Source of the DNA: Aplectana chamaeleonis
Lineage: Eukaryota; Nematoda; Chromadorea; Rhabditida; Cosmocercidae
DNA length: 64,000 nt
Direction: 5' to 3'
Assembly (NCBI GenBank): GCA_029168955.1
Contig: JAPDOI010000272.1
Span: 496,001 to 560,000 of the forward strand
Below are positions 1 through 12,497 of the stretch, piece by piece. How positions within the stretch are numbered: the first letter of the stretch is position 1; the number at the start of each line of letters is the position of its first letter. The notes below the pieces were generated by a model, which saw only the letters and a list, made by a program, of their open reading frames with translations, searched no databases and was not told where the DNA came from. The translations under genes and the position numbers were made by a program.

Positions 1-622
1 GACGCCATAGAAAATGTGCGGGATACATGTAAGAGTGCGCCGGACGCCATATAAAGTGTGCGGGACCCATGCAGGAGTGCGCCGGACGCCATATAAAGTG
101 TGCGGGACCCATGTAAGAGTGCGCCGGACGCCATATGAGGTGTGCGGGACCCATATAAGAGTGCGCCGGACGCCATAAAAAGTGTGCACGACCCATGTAA
201 GAGTGCGCCGGACGCCATATGAGGTGTGCGCGACCCATGTACGAGTGCGTCGGACGCCATAGAAAGTGTGAGAGACCCATGCGGGAGTGCGCCGGACGCC
301 ATGGAAAGCGCACGGGACCCATGTAAGAGTGCGCCGGACGCCATATAAAGTGTGCGGGACCCATGTAAGAGTGCGCCGGACGCCATATTAAGTGTGCGGG
401 ACCCAGGTAAGAGTGCGCCGGACGCCATATGAAGTGTGCGGGACCCATGTAAGAGTGCGCCGGACGCCATATTAAGTGTGCGGGACCCATGTAAGAGTGC
501 GTCGGACGCCATAGAAAGTGTGAGAGACCCATGCGGGAGTGCGCCGGACGCCATATAAAGTGTGCGGGACCCATATAAGAGTGCGCCGGACGCCATATAA
601 AGTGAGCGGGACCCAAGTAAGA
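1..622 (+). repeat. Diverged satellite array, left edge
   Basis: About 15 variant monomers cut by the window edge. A J-type monomer (atagaaaatg, gatacatg) opens it. Two copies of a cgtcgg...gagagaccc...catgcggg variant occur near 247-285 and 489-535, and a D-like atggaaagcgcac monomer lies near 300. This is the right part of an HOR unit that ends at the first element. No other feature seen. Confidence 0.9.
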
Positions 623-940
623 AGGCTATTGCGGAACAGTGACAAAAACCCTTGCGGGACCCAAGCCGATTATAAAGTTTTCTAAGTTTCAACCCCGATT
701 TTGTTGTATCTTAGCCACCGCAGAGCGGTGTCTTCGTTCACACACCGTTCTTCTCCAGAGATCAGCGGCTGAAAATCTGAACCTACTTCCCAGCTTCAGC
801 CGCTGATCTCTGGAAAAGAACGGTGTGTGAATGAAGACTTACCGCTCTGCCATCCTTCTATACCCTACCCCTTATCAACCAGGTATCATCAGTTCTGTTT
901 ACAGTGTGTCTCCCAGAGTTTTTGCCTGCTTTGCAATAGT
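623..940 (+). mobile_element. 316-bp TIR/foldback element, copy 1
   Basis: A full-length 318-bp copy. It begins aggctattgcgg and ends tttgcaatagt. The satellite on its left ends caagtaaga (614-622) and resumes on its right with catgtaaga (941-949), the presumed target-site duplication. The central foldback has arms about 705-760 and 801-856 around aatctgaacc. It carries a small local change (cagtgacaaaaaccc) not seen in other copies. Confidence 0.75.
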
Positions 941-3895
941 CATGTAAGAGTGCGCCGAACGCCGTAGAAAGCGTACGGGACCCATGTAAGAGTGCGACGG
1001 ACGCCATATGAAGTGTGCCGGACCTATGTAAGAGTGCCCCGGACGCCATAAAAATGTGCGGGGCCCATTGAAGAGTCCGCTGGACGCCATGGAAAGCGCA
1101 CGGGACCCATGTAAGAGTGCGCCGGACGCCATATAAAGTGTGCACGACCCATGTAAGAGTGCGCCGGACGCCATATGAGGTGTGCGGGACCCATGCAGGA
1201 GTGCGTCGGACGCCATAGAAAGTGTGAGATCCCCATGCGGGAGTGCGCCGGACGCCATGGAAAGCGCACGGGACCCATGTAAGAGTGCGCCGCCCGCCAT
1301 ATAAAGTGTGCGGGCCCCATGTAAGAGTGCGCCGGACGCCATATAAAGTGTGCGGGACCCATGTAAGAGTGCGACGGACGCCATAAAAATGTGCGGGGCC
1401 CATGTAAGAGTGCGCCGGACGCCATATAAAGTGTGCGGGATCCATCTAAGAGTGCGCCGGACGCCATATGAGGTGTGCACGACCCATGTAAGAGTGCGCC
1501 GGACGCCATAGAAAATGTGCGGGATACATGTAAGAGTGCGCCGGACGCCATATAAAGTGTGCGGGACCCATGTAGGAGCGCGCCGGGTGTCATATAAAGT
1601 GTGCGGGACCCATGCGGGAGTGCGCCGGACGCCATAGAAAATGTGCGGGATACATGTAAGAGTCCGCCGGACGCCATATAAAGTGTGCGGGACCCATGTA
1701 AGAGTGCGCCGGACGCCATATGAGGTGTGCGGGACCCAAGTAAGAGTGCGCCGGACGCCATATAAAGTGTGCGGGACCCATGTAAGAGTGCGCCGGACGC
1801 CATATAAAGTGTGCGGGACCCATGTAAGAGTGCGCCGGACGCCATATGAAGTGTGCGGGACCCATGTACGAGTGCACCGGACGCCATATAAAGTGTGAGA
1901 GACCCATGCAGAGTGCGCCGGACGCCATGGAAAGTGCACGGGACCCATGTAAGAGTGCGCCGGACGCTATATAAAGTGTGCGGGACCCGTGTAAGAGTGC
2001 GCCGGACGCCATATGAGGTGTGCGGGACCCATGTAAGGGTGCGCCGGACGCCATGTGAAGTGTGCGGGACCCATGTAAGAGAGCCCCGGACGCCATAGAA
2101 AATGTGCGGGACCCATGTAAGAGTGCGCCGAACGGCATAGAAAGTGTATGGGACCCATGTGGGAGTGCGCCGAACGCCTTAAAAAGTATGTGGGACCCAT
2201 CTAAGAGTGCGCCAGACGCCATAAAAAGTGTGCGGGACCCATGTAAGAGGGCGCCGAACGCCATAAAAGGTGTGCAGGACCCATGTAGGAGTGCGCCGGA
2301 CGCCATAAAAAGTGTGCGGGACCCATGTAAGAGGGCTCCGAACGCCATAAAAAGTGTGTGGGACCGATCCAAGAGTGCGCCGAACGCCATAGAAGTGTAC
2401 GGGACACATGTAGGACTGCGCCGGACGCAATAAAAAGTGTGCGGGACCCATGTAAGAGGGCGCCGAACGCCATATAAAGTGTGCGGGACCCATGTAAGAG
2501 TGCGCCGGACGCCATATAAAGTGTGCGGGACCCATGTAGGAGTGCGCCGGACGCCATATAAAGTGTGCGGGACCCATGTAGAGTGCGCCGGACGCCATAG
2601 AAAGTGTGCAGGACCCATGTAAGTGCGCCGGACGCCATATAAAGTGTGCGGGACCCATGTAAGAGTGCGCCGGACGCCATATAAAGTGTGCGGGACCCAT
2701 GTAAGAGTGCGCCGGACGCCATATAAAGTGTGCGGGACCCATGTAAGAGTGCGCCGGACGCCATATAAAGTGTGCGGGACCCATGTAAGAGTGCGCCGGA
2801 CGCCATATAAAGTGTGCGGGACCCATGTAAGAGTGCGCCGGACGCCATATAAAGTGTGCGGGACCCATGTAGAGTGCGCCGGACGCCATATAAAGTGTGC
2901 GGGACCCATGTAAGAGTGCGCCGGACGCCATATAAAGTGTGCGGGACCCATGTAAGAGTGCGCCGGACGCCATATAAAGTGTGCGGGACCCATGTAAGAG
3001 TGCGCCGGACGCCATATAAAGTGTGCGGGACCCATGTAAGAGTGCGCCGGACGCCATATAAAGTGTGCGGGACCCATGTAAGAGTGCGCCGGACGCCATA
3101 TAAAGTGTGCGGGACCCATGTAAGAGTGCGCCGGACGCCATATAAAGTGTGCGGGACCCATGTAAGAGTGCGCCGGACGCCATATAAAGTGTGCGGGACC
3201 CATGTAAGAGTGCGCCGGACGCCATATAAAGTGTGCGGGACCCATGTAAGAGTGCGCCGGACGCCATATAAAGTGTGCGGGACCCATGTAAGAGTGCGCC
3301 GGACGCCATATAAAGTGTGCGGGACCCATGTAAGAGTGCGCCGGACGCCATATAAAGTGTGCGGGACCCATGTAAGAGTGCGCCGGACGCCATATAAAGT
3401 GTGCGGAACCCATGTAAGAGCGCCGTACGCCATATAAAGTGCGAGACCCATGATACAGTGCGCCGGACGTCATATAAAGTGTGCGGGACCCATGTAGGAG
3501 TGCGCCGGACGCCATATGAAGTGTGCGGGACCCATGTAAGAGTGCGCCACACGCCATATAAAGTGTGCGGGACCCATGCGGGAGTGCGCCGGACGTCATA
3601 TAAAGTGTACGGGACCCATGTAAGAGCGCGCCGGACGTCATATAAAGTGTACGGGACCCATGCGGGAGTGCGCCGGTCGCCATAGAAAATGTGCGGGACC
3701 CATGCGGGAGTGCGCCGGACGCCATATAAAGTGTACGGGACCCATGTTAGAGTGCGCCGGACGTCATATAAAGTGTGCGGGACCCATGTAGGAGTGCGCC
3801 GGACGCCATATAAAGTGTGCGGGACCCATGCAGGAGTGCGCCGGACGCCATATAAAGTGTGCGGGACCCATGTAGAAGTGCGCCGGACGCCATAT
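941..3895 (+). repeat. Satellite array 2: HOR modules then homogenised tract
   Basis: Starts with the ordered variants A, B, C, D and E (941-1150). Diverged copies follow, including I and J at about 1578-1655. Between 2080 and 2400 is a local variant group (ccataaaaag, gagggcgcc). About 2458-3410 is nearly uniform canonical sequence, containing 41-bp monomers near 2580 and 2869 and a 40-bp monomer near 2620. The last 480 bp is variant again and runs into the chimeric element. Confidence 0.92.
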
Positions 3896-4180
3896 GCGGA
3901 ACAGACAAAAATGTTGCGCCGGACGCCATTATAAAGTGTTTCTAAGTAACCCCGATTTTGTTGCATATTAGTGCCACCGCAGAGTGCGCCGGACGCCATA
4001 TAAAGTGTAACCGTTCTTCTCCAGGGACGCGGCTGAAAATCTGAACCTACTTCCCAGCTTGCGCCGCTGATCTCTGAAAAGAACGGTGTGTGAAGGTACC
4101 GCTCTGCCATCCCTATACCCTACCCTTATCAACCAGGTATCATCAGTTCTGTTTAAAGTGTGTCTCCCAGAGTTTTTGCC
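3896..4180 (+). mobile_element. Chimeric copy of the element with satellite patches (copy 2)
   Basis: Recognisable element blocks (gcggaacagac, ccccgattttg, ctgaacctacttcccag, tatcatcagttctg) alternate with short satellite pieces where element sequence should be. One patch lies at about 3914-3937. Another replaces much of the left foldback arm at 3984-4008. Several small deletions flank the foldback. The left end lacks ggctatt and the right end lacks tgctttgcaatagt. It is either a real patchwork or a consensus error from mixing satellite and element reads. Confidence 0.7.
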
Positions 4181-6873
4181 CCATGTAAGAGTGCGCCGGA
4201 CGCCATATAAAGTGTGCGGGACCCATGTAAGAGTGCGCCGGACGCCATATAAAGTGTGCGGGACCCATGTAAAGTGCGCCGGACGCCATATAAAGTGTGC
4301 GGGACCCATGTAAGAGTGCGCCGGACGCCATATAAAGTGTGCGGGACCCATGTAAGAGTGCGCCGGACGCCATATAAAGTGTGCGGGACCCATGTAAGAG
4401 TGCGCCGGACGCCATATAAAGTGTGCGGGACCCATGTAAGAGTGCGCCGGACGCCATATAAAGTGTGCGGGACCCATGTAAGAGTGCGCCGGACGCCATA
4501 TAAAGTGTGCGGGACCCATGTAAGAGTGCGCCGGACGCCATATAAAGTGTGCGGGACCCATGTAAGAGTGCGCCGGACGCCATATAAAGTGTGCGGGACC
4601 CATATAAGAGTGCGCCGGACGCCATATAAAGTGTGAGAGACCCATGTAAGGGTGCGCCGGACGTCATATAAGGTGTGCGGGACCCATGTAAGAGTGCGCC
4701 GGATGCCATATAAAGTGTGCGGGGCCCATGTAAGAGCGCGCCGGACGTCATATAAAGTGTGCGGGACCGATGTTAGAGTCCGCCGGACGCCATATAAAGT
4801 GTGCGGGACCCATGCGGGAGTGCGCCGGACGCCATAGAAAATGTGCGGGACCCATGCGGGAGTGCGCCGGACGCCATATAAAGTGTACGGGACCCATGTT
4901 AGAGTGCGCCGGACGTCATATAAAGTGTGCGGGACCCATGTGGGAGTGCGCCGGACGCCATATAAAGTGTGCGGGACCCATGCGGGAGTGCGCCGGACGC
5001 CATATAAAGTGTGCGGGGCCCATGTAAGAGCGCGCCGGACGTCATATAAAGTGTGCGGGACCCATTTAAGAGTGCGCCGAACGCCATATAAAGTGTGCGG
5101 GACCCATGCGGGAGGGCGCCCGACGCCATATAAAGTGTGCGGGACCCATGTAGGAGTGCGCCGGACGCCATATAAAGTGTGCGGGACCCATGTAGGAGTG
5201 GGCCGGACGCCATATAAAGTGTGCGGGACCCATGTAAGAGTGCGCCGGACGCCATATAAAGTGTGCGGGACCCATGTAAGATTGCGCCGAACGCCATATT
5301 AAGTGTGCGGGACCCATGTAAGAGTGCGCCGGACGCCATATAAAGTGTGCGGGACCCATGTAAGAGTGCGCCGGACGCCATATAAAGTGTGCGGGACCCA
5401 TGTAAGAGTGCGCCGGACGCCATATAAAGTGTGCGGGACCCATGTAGAGTGCGCCGGACGCCATATAAAGTGTGCGGGACCCATGCGGAGTGCGCCGGAC
5501 GCCATATAAAGTGTGCGGGACCCATGTAAGAGTGCGCCGGACGCCATATAAAGTGTGCGGGACCCATGTAAGAGTGCGCCGGACGCCATATAAAGTGTGC
5601 GGGACCCATGTAAGAGTGCGCCGGACGCCATATAAAGTGTGCGGGACCCATGTAAGAGTGCGCCGGACGCCATATAAAGTGTGCGGGACCCATGTAAGAG
5701 TGCGCCGGACGCCATATAAAGTGTGCGGGACCCATGTAAGAGTGCGCCGGACGCCATATAAAGTGTGCACGACCCATGTAAGAGTGCGCCGGACGCCATA
5801 TAAAGTGTGCGGGACCCATGTAAGAGTGCGCCGGACGCCATATAAAGTGTGCGGGACCCATGTAAGAGTGCGCCGGACGCCATATAAAGTGTGCGGGACC
5901 CATGTAAGAGTGCGCCGGACGCCATATAAAGTGTGCGGGACCCATGTAGAGTGCGCCGGACGCCATATAAAGTGTGCGGGACCCATGCGGGAGTGCGCCG
6001 GACGCCATATAAAGTGTGCGGGACCCATGTAAGAGTGCGCCGGACGCCATATAAAGTGTGCGGGACCCATGTAAAGTGCGCCGGACGCCATATAAAGTGT
6101 GCGGGACCCATGTAAGAGTGCGCCGGACGCCATATAAAGTGTGCGGGACCCATGTAAGAGTGCGCCGGACGCCATATAAAGTGTGCGGGACCCATGTAAG
6201 AGTGCGCCGGACGCCATATAAAGTGTGCGGGACCCATGTAAGAGTGCGCCGGACGCCATGTAAAGTGTGCGGGACCCATGTAAGAGTGCGCCGGACGCCA
6301 TATAAAGTGTGCGGGACCCATGTAAGAGTGCGCCGGACGCCATATGAAGTGTGCGGGACCCATGTAAGAGTGCGCCGGACGCCATATAAAGTGTGCGGGA
6401 CCCATGTAAGAGTGCGCCGGACGCCATATAAAGTGTGCGGGACCCATGTAAGAGTGCGCCGGACGCCATATAAAGTGTGCGGGACCCATGTAAGAGTGCG
6501 CCGGACGCCATATAAAGTGTGCGGAACCCATGTAAGAGTGCGCCGGACGCCATATGAAGTGTGCGGGACCCATGTAAGAGCGCGCCGGACGCCATACAAA
6601 GAGAGCGGGACCCATGTGGGAGTGCGCCGGACGCCATATAAAGTGTGCGGGACCCATGCAGGAGTGCGCCGGACGCCATATAAAGTGTGCGGGACCCATG
6701 TAAGAGTGCGCCGGACGCCATAGAAAGTGTGAGAGACCCATGTACGAGTGCGTCGGACGCCATAGAAAGTGTGAGAGACCTATGTAAGAGTGCGCCGGAC
6801 GCCATATGAAGTGTGAGGGACCCATGCGGGAGTGCGCCGGACACCATATAAAGTGTGCGGGACCCATGTAAGA
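4181..6873 (+). repeat. Satellite array 3, mostly canonical
   Basis: Canonical runs at about 4181-4600 and 5303-6540 surround a variant block at 4640-5110. That block is rich in gtcatataaag, catgcggg and catgttag forms. Single-base-deleted monomers occur near 4270, 5446, 5948 and 6072. The last 300 bp has cgtcgg and gagagac variants before the next element. Confidence 0.92.
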
Positions 6874-7191
6874 AGGCTATTGCGGAACAGACAAAAAATC
6901 TTGGGCACCCAAGCCGATTATAAAAGTTTTCTAACTTTTAACCCCGATTTTGTTGTATCTTAGCCACCGCAGAGCGGTGTGTCTTCATTCACACACCGTT
7001 CTTCTCCAGAGATCAGCGGCTGAAAATCTGAACCTACTTCCCAGCTTCAGCCGCTGATCTCTGGAGAAGAACGGTGTGTGAATGAAGACGCACCGCTCTG
7101 CCATCCTTCTATACCCTACCCATTATCAACCAGGTATCATCAGTTCTGTTTACAGTGTGTCTCCCAGAGTTTTTGTCTGCTTTGCTACAGT
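6874..7191 (+). mobile_element. 316-bp TIR/foldback element, best foldback (copy 3)
   Basis: A full-length 318-bp copy flanked by catgtaaga (6865-6873) and catgcaaga (7192-7200). Its foldback is the best preserved in the window (annotated separately). The right terminus reads gctacagt instead of the usual gcaatagt, so its terminal inverted repeat is damaged. No open frame of interest lies inside, so any transposition would have needed enzymes from elsewhere. Confidence 0.8.
6969..7101. repeat. Near-perfect 56-bp inverted repeat with 21-nt loop
   Basis: The left arm 6969-7024 (gcagagcggtg...cggctgaa) and right arm 7046-7101 (ttcagccg...accgctctgc) are complementary at 55 of 56 positions. The single mismatch is t against c in the outer part (gtgtg versus gtgcg). 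The loop 7025-7045 begins aatctgaacc. The DNA could form a cruciform, or a transcript a long hairpin. The same structure exists with more mismatches in the other full copies. Confidence 0.9.
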
Positions 7192-10100
7192 CATGCAAGA
7201 GTGCACCGGACGCCATATAAAGTGTGCGGGATCCATCTAAGAGTGCGCCGGACGCCATATGAGGTGTGCGGGACCCATGCAGGAGTGCGCCGGACGCCAT
7301 ATAAAGTGTGCACGACCCATGTAAGAGTGCGCCGGACGCCATATAAAGTGTGCGGGACCCATGTAAGTGCGCCGGACGCCATATAAAGTGTGCACGACCC
7401 ATGTAAGAGTGCGCCGGACGCCATATAAAGTGTGCGGGACCCATCTAAGAGTGCGCCGGACGCCATATAAAGTGTGCGGGACCCATGCAGAGTGCGCCGG
7501 ACGCCATATAAAGTGTGCGGGACCCATGTAAAGTGCGCCGGACGCCATATAAAGTGTGCGGGACCCATGTAAGAGTGCGCCGGACGCCATATAAAGTGTG
7601 CGGGACCCATGTAAGAGTGCGCCGGACGCCATATAAAGTGTGCGGGACCCATGTAAGAGTGCGCCGGACGCCATATAAAGTGTGCGGGACCCATGTAAGA
7701 GTGCGCCGGACGCCATATAAAGTGTGCGGGACCCATGTAAGAGTGCGCCGGACGCCATATAAAGTGTGCGGGACCCATGTAAGAGTGCGCCGGACGCCAT
7801 ATAAAGTGTGCGGGACCCATGTAAGAGTGCGCCGGACGCCATATAAAGTGTGCGGGACCCATGTAAGAGTGCGCCGGACGCCATATAAAGTGTGCGGGAC
7901 CCATGTAAGAGTGCGCCGGACGCCATATAAAGTGTGCGGGACCCATGTAAGAGTGCGCCGGACGCCATATAAAGTGTGCGGGACCCATGTAAGAGTGCGC
8001 CGGACGCCATATAAAGTGTGCGGGACCCATGTAAGAGTGCGCCGGACGCCATATAAAGTGTGCGGGACCCATGTAGAGTGCGCCGGACGCCATATAAAGT
8101 GTGCGGGACCCATGTAAGAGTGCGCCGGACGCCATATAAAGTGTGCGGGACCCATGTAAGAGTGCGCCGGACGCCATATAAAGTGTGCGGGACCCATGTA
8201 AAGTGCGCCGGACGCCATATAAAGTGTGCGGGACCCATGTAAGAGTGCGCCGGACGCCATATAAAGTGTGCGGGACCCATGTAAGAGTGCGCCGGACGCC
8301 ATATAAAGTGTGCGGGACCCATGTAAGAGTGCGCCGGACGCCATATGATGTGTGCGGGACCCATGCGGGAGTGCGCCGGACGCCATATAAAGTATGCGGG
8401 GCCCATGTTAGAGCGCGCCGGACGTCATATAAAGTGTGCGGGAGCCATGCAGGAGTGCGCCGGACGTCATATAAAGTGTGCGGGACCCATGCGGGAGTGC
8501 GCCGGACGCCATAGAAAATGTGCGGGATCCATGTAAGAGTGCGCCGGACGCCATATAAAGTGTGCGGGACAGATGCAGGAGTGCGCCGGACGCCATATAA
8601 AGTGTGCGGGACCCATGCGGGAGTGCGCCGGACGCCATAGAAAATGTGCGGGATCCATGTAAGAGTGCGCCGGACGCCATATAAAGTGTGCGGGACCCAT
8701 GCGAGTGCGCCGGACGCAATATTAAGTGTGCGGGACCCATGTAAGAGTGCGCCGGACGCCATATAAAGTGTGCGGGACCCATGTAAGAGTGCGCCGGACG
8801 CCATATTAAGTGTGCGGGACCCATGTAAGAGTGCGCCGGACGTCATATGAAGTGTGCGGGACCCATGTAAGAGTGCGCCGGACGCTATATGAAGTGTGCG
8901 GGACCTATGCGGGAGTGCGCCGAACGCCATATAAAGTGTGCGGGACCCATGTAAGACTGCGCCGGACGACATATAAAGTGTGCGGAACTCATGTAAGAGC
9001 GCGCCGGGTGTCATATAAAGTGTGCGGGACCCATGCGGGAGTGCGCCGGACGTCATAGAAAATGTGCGGGATCCATGTAAGAGTGCGCCGGACGCCATAT
9101 AAAGTGTGCGGGACCCATGTAGGAGTGCGCCGGACGCCATATAAAGTGTGCGGGACCCATGTAAGAGTGCGCCGGACGCCATATAAAGTGTGCGGGACCC
9201 ATGTAGGAGTGCGCCGGACGCCATATAAAGTGTGCGGGACCCATGTAAAAGTGCGCAGGACGCCATATAAAGTGTGCGGGACCCATATAAGAGTGCGCCG
9301 GACGCCATATAAAGTGTGCGGGACCCATTTATGAGTGCGCCGCACGCCATATAAAGTGTGCGGGACCCATGTAAGAGTGCGCCGGACGCCATATAAAGTG
9401 TGCGGGACCCATGTAAGAGTGCGCCGGACGCCATATAAAGTGTGCGGGACCCATGTAAGAGTGCGCCGGACGCCATATAAAGTGTGCGGGACCCATGTAA
9501 GAGTGCGCCGGACGCCATATAAAGTGTGCGGGACCCATGTAAGAGTGCGCCGGACGCCATATAAAGTGTGCGGGACCCATGTAAGAGTGCGCCGGACGCC
9601 AAATGAAGTGTGCGGGACCCATGTAAGAGTGCGCCGGACGCCATATAAAGTGTGCGGGACCCATGTAAGAGTGCGCCGCACGCCATATAAAGTGTGCGGG
9701 ACCCATGTAGGAGTGCGCCGGACGCCATATGAAGTGTGCGGGACCCATGTAAGAGTGCGCCGGACGACATATAAAGTGTGCGGAACTCATGTAAGAGCGC
9801 GCCGGGTGTCATATAAAGTGTGCGGGACCCATGCGGGAGTGCGCCGGACGCCATATAAAGTTTGCGGGACCAATAAAAGAGTGCGCCGGACGCCATATAA
9901 AGTGTGTGGGACCCATGTAAGAGTGCGCCGGACGCCATAGAAAATGTGCGGGATACATGTAAGAGTGCGCCGGACGCCATATAAAGTGTGCGGGACCCAT
10001 GTAGGAGTGCGCCGGACGCCATATAAATTGTGCGGGACCCATGTAAGAGTGCGCCGGACGCCATATAAAGTGTGCGGGACCCATGCGGGAGTGCGCCGGA

Positions 10101-11371
10101 CGCCATATAAAGTTTGCGGGACCAATAAAAGAGTGCGCCGGACGCCATATAAAGTGTGTGGGACCCATGCGGGAGTGCGCCGGACGCCATATAAAGTGTG
10201 CGGGACCCATGTAAGAGTGCGCCGGACGCCATATAAAGTGTGCACGACCCATGTAAGAGTGCGCCAGACGCCATATAAAGTGTGCTGGATCCATGTAAGA
10301 ATGCGCCGGACGCAATATTAAGTGTGCGGGACCCATGTAAGAGTGCGCCGGACGCCATATGAAGTGTGCGGGACCCATGTAAGAGTGCGCCGGACGCCAT
10401 ATAAAGTGTGCGGGACTCATGTAAGAGTGCGCCGGACGCCATATAAAGTGTGCACGACCCATGTAAGAGTGCGCCGGACGCCATATAAAGTGTGCGGGAC
10501 CCATGTAAGAGTGCGCCGGACGCCATATAAAGTGTGCGGGACCCATGTAAGAGTGCGCCGGACGCCATATAAAGTGTGGGACCCATGTAAGAGTGCGCCG
10601 GACGCCATATAAAGTGTGCGGGACCCATGTAAGAGTGCGCCGGACGCCATATAAAGTGTGCGGGACCCATGTAAGAGTGCGCCGGACGCCATATAAAGTG
10701 TGCGGGACCCATGTAAGAGTGCGCCGGACGCCATATAAAGTGTGCGGGACCCATGTAAGAGTGCGCCGGACGCCATATAAAGTGTGCGGGACCCATGTAA
10801 GAGTGCGCCGGAAGCCATATGAAGTGTGCGGGACCCATGTAAGAGTGCGCCGGACGCCATATAAAGTGTACGGGACCCATGTAAGAGTGCGCCGGACGCC
10901 ATATAAAGTGTGCGGGATCCATGTAAGAATGCGCCGGACGCAATATTAAGTGTGCGGGACCCATGTAAGAGTGCGCCGGACGCCATATAAAGTGTGCGGG
11001 ACCCATGTAAGAGTGCGCCGGACGCCATATTAAGTGTGCGGGACCCATGTAAGTGTGCGGGACCCATGCGGGAGTGCGCCGGACGGACGCTTTATGAAGT
11101 GTGCGGGACCCATGCGGGAGTGCGCCGGACGTCATAGAAAATGTGCGGGATCCATGTAACAGTGCGCCGGACGCCATATAAAGTGTGCGGGACGCATGTA
11201 GGAGTGCGCCGGACGCCATATAAAGTGTGCGGGACCCATTTAGGAGTGCGCCGGACGACATATAAAGTGTGCGGGACCCACGTAGGAGTGCGCCGGTCGC
11301 CATATAAAGTGTGCGGGACCCATGTAAGAGTGCGCCGGACGCCATATAAAGTGTGCGGGACCCATGTAAGG
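7192..11371 (+). repeat. Satellite array 4
   Basis: Opens with F, G and E variants, then a canonical tract at about 7524-8340. Mixed sequence follows at 8345-9060, mostly canonical at 9070-9700, mixed at 9700-10560, and canonical at 10560-10880. A six-monomer (252-bp) local repeat is visible from the rare tttgcgggaccaataaaag variant at 9861 and 10113. Near 11047-11100 are broken partial monomers (catgtaagtgtgcggg, cggacggacgc). K and related variants precede the next element. Confidence 0.9.
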
Positions 11372-11687
11372 AGGCTATTGCGGAACAGACAAAACATCTT
11401 GGGGACCCAAGCCGATTATAAAAGTTTTCTAAGTTTTAACCCCGATTTTGTTGTATCTTAGCCACCGCAGAGCGGTGTCTTCGTTCACACACCGTTCTTC
11501 TCCAGAGATCAGCGGCTGAAAATCTGAACCTACTTCCCAGCTTCAGCCGCTGATCTCTGGCGAAGAACGGTGTGTGAATGAAGACCCACCGCTCTGCCAT
11601 CCTTCTATACCCTACCCCTTATCAACCAGGTATCATCAGTTCTGTTTACAGTGTGTCTCCCAGAGTTTTTGCCTGCTTTGCAATAGT
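11372..11687 (+). mobile_element. 316-bp TIR/foldback element (copy 4)
   Basis: A full-length copy, 316 bp, belonging to the cttcgttc subgroup of left foldback arms. The left junction reads catgtaagg, one base off the usual catgtaaga; the right junction is catgtaaga. The foldback arms remain mostly complementary around the standard loop. Confidence 0.78.
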
Positions 11688-12497
11688 CATGTAAGAGTGC
11701 GCCGGACGCCATATAAAGTGTGCGGGATCCATCTAAGAGTGCGCCGGACGCCATATGAGGTGTGCGGGACCCATGCAGGAGTGCGCCGGACGCTATATAA
11801 AGTGTGCGGGACCCATGTAGGAGTGCGCCGGACGCCATATAAAGCGTGCGGGTCCCATGTAAGAGTGCGCCGGACGCTATATGAAGTGTGCGGGACCCAT
11901 GTAGAGTGCGCCGGACGCCATATAAAGTGTGCGGGACCCATGTAAGAGTGCGCCGGACGCCATATAAAGTGTGCGGGACCCATGTAAGAGTGCGCCGGAC
12001 GCCATATAAAGTGTGCGGGACCCATGTAAGAGTGCGCCGGACGCCATATAAAGTGTGCGGGACCCATGTAAGAGTGCGCCGGACGCCATATAAAGTGTGC
12101 GGGACCCATGCGGGAGTGCGCCGGACGCCATATAAAGTGTGCGGGACCCATGTAAGAGTGCGCCGGACGCCATATAAAGTGTGCGGGACCCATGTAGAGT
12201 GCGCCGGACGCCATATAAAGTGTGCGGGACCCATGTAAGAGTGCGCCGGACGCCATATAAAGTGTGCGGGACCCATGTAAGAGTGCGCCGGACGCCATAT
12301 AAAGTGTGCGGGACCCATGTAAGAGTGCGCCGGACGCCATATAAAGTGTGCGGGACCCATGTAAGAGTGCGCCGGACGCCATATAAAGTGTGCGGGACCC
12401 ATGTAGGAGTGCGCCGGACGCCATATAAAGTGTGCGGGACCCATGTTAGAGTGCGCCGGACGCCATATAAAGTGTGCGGGACCCATGAGGACCCATG
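11688..12497 (+). repeat. Satellite array 5
   Basis: A short array of about 19 monomers. F and G variants come first, then mostly canonical copies at 11930-12400 with 41-bp monomers near 11902 and 12196. The right end has a duplicated fragment (acccatgagg then acccatg) where it joins a truncated element terminus. Confidence 0.9.

Noticed and set aside
700..940. tRNA-derived SINE or 5S/7SL-derived sequence in the element
   Set aside because: I found no convincing A-box and B-box pair, no tRNA-like cloverleaf and no poly-A or simple-repeat tail. Terminal inverted repeats fit a DNA element better.
6969..7101. Bacterial rho-independent terminator or attachment site
   Set aside because: The arms are far longer than a terminator stem, there is no T tract after the stem, and the surroundings are eukaryotic-type satellite.
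7078..7190. Short peptide reading NEDAPLCHPSIPYPLSTRYHQFCLQCVSQ as a conserved gene fragment
   Set aside because: It is repeated because the element is repeated, is interrupted in some copies by indels, and shows no recognisable domain.
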